From CAZJWR01 sp964549765 (GTDB lineage Bacteria; Zixibacteria; MSB-5A5; GN15; JAAZOE01), in contig CAZJWR010000082.1 of NCBI GenBank assembly GCA_964549765.1, positions 1 through 14,157 of the forward strand: a DNA stretch of 14,157 bases. Direction: 5' to 3'. Shown here piece after piece: positions 12,541 through 14,157 of this stretch. The position numbers and the translations under genes are program-made. How positions within the stretch are numbered: the first letter of the stretch is position 1; each line of letters begins with the position of its first letter. The notes below the pieces were generated by a model that did not search any database, had not been told where the DNA came from, and saw nothing but the letters and a program-made list of their open reading frames with translations.

Positions 12541-14106
12541 ATGAAGAAACTCTCGATCGGAATCATCGATCTCATCGCCAAAGCGCCATCGAAGGCGATG
12601 TGGGGACGCGTCATGGGCGCCAATTTCGCCAGTATCATGCCGCAAGTCGTCGCCGCCTGGTGCGAGGAACAAGGCCATGATGTCACCCTCGTTACGTATA
12701 CGGGGCGCGAGGATCTTATCACGGAACTCCCGGAGAAGATGGACATCGTCTTCATCGGTTCCTTCACCGAAGCGGCCCTTTTGGCCTATGCTTTGAGCAA
12801 TCTGTTTCGATCACGAGGCGCGGTCACGGCCATCGGCGGACCTCATGCCCGCTGCTATCCGCAGGACGCTCAGAAATACTTTGATTATGTATTGGGTTTC
12901 AGCGATAAGGCGCTGATTTTCGAGATTACCGCCGATTGTGCTCAACACCGTCCCCTGGGATTGCACCTATCGGCCGGCCGGCATCCAGTCCAGTTGCCAA
13001 GTGTGAGCGAGCGCTGGAAATTCATCGAGCAAACGCTCCGCAAAGCGCCGTTTATCAAAATCGTCCCTCTTCTGGGCAGTTTGGGCTGCCCCTATACCTG
13101 TGATTTTTGCATCGACTCCTCGGTTCCCTACCAGCCGCTGGACACCGACGACATGAAAAATGATCTACGTTTCCTGCTGGGCAAATTCAAACGCCCCCGC
13201 GTGGCCTGGCACGACCCCAATTTCGGGGTCCGCTTCGACCGCTGTATGGATGCCATCGAGGACGCCGTGCCGCCCGGCAGCATCGATTTCATCGCCGAAT
13301 CCACGTTATCGCTGCTTTCGGAAAAACACGTCCAGCGTCTTAAACATAACGGATTCAAGGCCCTTCTGCCGGGTATCGAATCATGGTTCGATCTGGGTAA
13401 AAAATCCAGAACCGGCAAGATTATTGGGGAGGAGAAGGTCGAGAAAGTAGCCGAGCACATCAATATGATTCTGCGCTATATCCCGTACGTGCAAACCAAT
13501 CATATCGTCGGGCTCGACGGCGACGAAGGCCCGGAACCGTTCGAACTCACCAAGAAATTTCTGGACCTGGCCCCGGGGGCTTTTCCGGCCTACTCTCTGC
13601 TTTCCGCATTCGGTCAGGCCGCCCCGCTCAATCTGACATTCCAGGGGGATAATCGCGTGCTCCCGTTTCCGTTTCACGTGCTCAGCAATACGCAGATGAA
13701 TGTCCGGCCTCGGCATTACGCATGGCCGGAATTCTATGACCGTCTGATCGATCTGACCAAGTATTCGTTTTCCCGCCGGATGGTGTTGCGCCGCTTTTTG
13801 GCCAACGGTGAGACAATTCCCAGATGGCTCAACGTCGTGCGGGCTTTTTCATCGGAGGGCTCCGGGCGAGCCAAGTATTTTACCGAAATACGCCGGCGAT
13901 TGGAGACCGATAAACCGTTTCGACGTTTTTTTGAGCAGGATACGACCGAAATTCCCCAATTCCTTGTGCAGCGGATACGTAAAGATCTGGGCAAGTTCTG
14001 GGAGTGGCTGCCCGACGGCGCCATTGCCCACGATCCCAACGCCTATCTTCTGTCACAGCAGAAAACCTGTTCTTCCTGCATCGTCCCCGATGCCGGCGTT
14101 GCCTGA
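12541..14106 (+). CDS. Radical SAM protein with B12-binding-like N-terminal domain
   Basis: A 521-residue cytosolic radical SAM enzyme. The N-terminal 130 residues form a Rossmann-like domain of the B12-binding type (MPQVVAAWCEEQGHDVTLVTY, KMDIVFIGSFTEAALLAYALS, AVTAIGGPHARCYP). I see no DxHxxG motif, so cobalamin may bind base-off without His or not at all. The 4Fe-4S motif is GCPYTCDFC (Cys183, Cys187, Cys190). The barrel continues through IDFIAESTLSLLSEKHVQRL and GFKALLPGIESWFDLGKKS. A late CSSC pair (Cys510, Cys513) could hold a metal or cluster. The reaction is unknown. Methyl transfer or another radical step on a lipid, peptide or tetrapyrrole are options in this superfamily. ATG12541 is preferred, with GGAG at 12527-12530. 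An upstream frame from 12409 adds an unlike segment. Confidence 0.88.
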   Translation: MKKLSIGIIDLIAKAPSKAMWGRVMGANFASIMPQVVAAWCEEQGHDVTLVTYTGREDLITELPEKMDIVFIGSFTEAALLAYALSNLFRSRGAVTAIGGPHARCYPQDAQKYFDYVLGFSDKALIFEITADCAQHRPLGLHLSAGRHPVQLPSVSERWKFIEQTLRKAPFIKIVPLLGSLGCPYTCDFCIDSSVPYQPLDTDDMKNDLRFLLGKFKRPRVAWHDPNFGVRFDRCMDAIEDAVPPGSIDFIAESTLSLLSEKHVQRLKHNGFKALLPGIESWFDLGKKSRTGKIIGEEKVEKVAEHINMILRYIPYVQTNHIVGLDGDEGPEPFELTKKFLDLAPGAFPAYSLLSAFGQAAPLNLTFQGDNRVLPFPFHVLSNTQMNVRPRHYAWPEFYDRLIDLTKYSFSRRMVLRRFLANGETIPRWLNVVRAFSSEGSGRAKYFTEIRRRLETDKPFRRFFEQDTTEIPQFLVQRIRKDLGKFWEWLPDGAIAHDPNAYLLSQQKTCSSCIVPDAGVA

Positions 14107-14157
14107 CAATATTGAGAGAATTCGACCCCGTCTCCAAGTCGTAGACCAAATTAAAAA

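Noticed and set aside
14107..14157. Start of another gene at the right edge
   Set aside because: Only 51 bases remain, with no ribosome site plus start codon and no hairpin that I can support.

Overview
The window is a bacterial chromosome segment from an organism I cannot name with confidence. It has Gram-negative traits (a lipoprotein signal, Shine-Dalgarno sites) and moderate GC that rises toward the right. The style of the small lipoprotein and the orphan response regulator suggest an uncultivated FCB-type or deltaproteobacteria-like lineage, perhaps Zixibacteria. That is a weak impression from memory. I saw no tRNA, rRNA, CRISPR array, transposase or phage gene.

Left part (1-3473). The tail of an upstream gene is followed by a zinc-free quinone-oxidoreductase-like enzyme. 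Then comes a three-gene set: a small membrane protein, an overlapping winged-helix regulator and a SAM methyltransferase. The set lies between two diverged, same-orientation copies of a noncoding element of about 200 bp (1146-1344 and 3206-3422). The element's edge motif, AAACGGTCAC-like, also occurs as short solo copies just after other stop codons here. The second full copy supplies the last codons and the stop of the methyltransferase. A palindromic direct-repeat operator brackets a TATAAT box in front of the membrane-protein/regulator pair.

Middle (3474-6600). A complete clade-3-type catalase (katA, minus strand) is preceded on its own strand by a broken Fur/PerR-family gene. That gene keeps a full regulatory metal-site pattern but has a frameshift and in-frame stops. 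A perfect inverted repeat between the two is a likely operator. Next is an MscS-type mechanosensitive channel with a charged coiled-coil tail. It converges on a lipoprotein gene across a strong GC-rich hairpin.

Right part (6600-14157). A lipoprotein of unknown function (minus) is divergent from a nucleoside phosphorylase. These are followed by an isoprenylcysteine/phospholipid-methyltransferase-like membrane protein and an EamA/DMT exporter. After them come an orphan NarL/LuxR-type response regulator with a good sigma70-like promoter, a free-standing ATP-cone protein, an ECF-like sigma factor and a radical SAM protein with an N-terminal B12-binding-like domain. The regulator, ATP-cone and sigma-factor genes form a possible regulatory module that joins phospho-signalling, nucleotide sensing and promoter selection. 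That link is inferred from gene order only.
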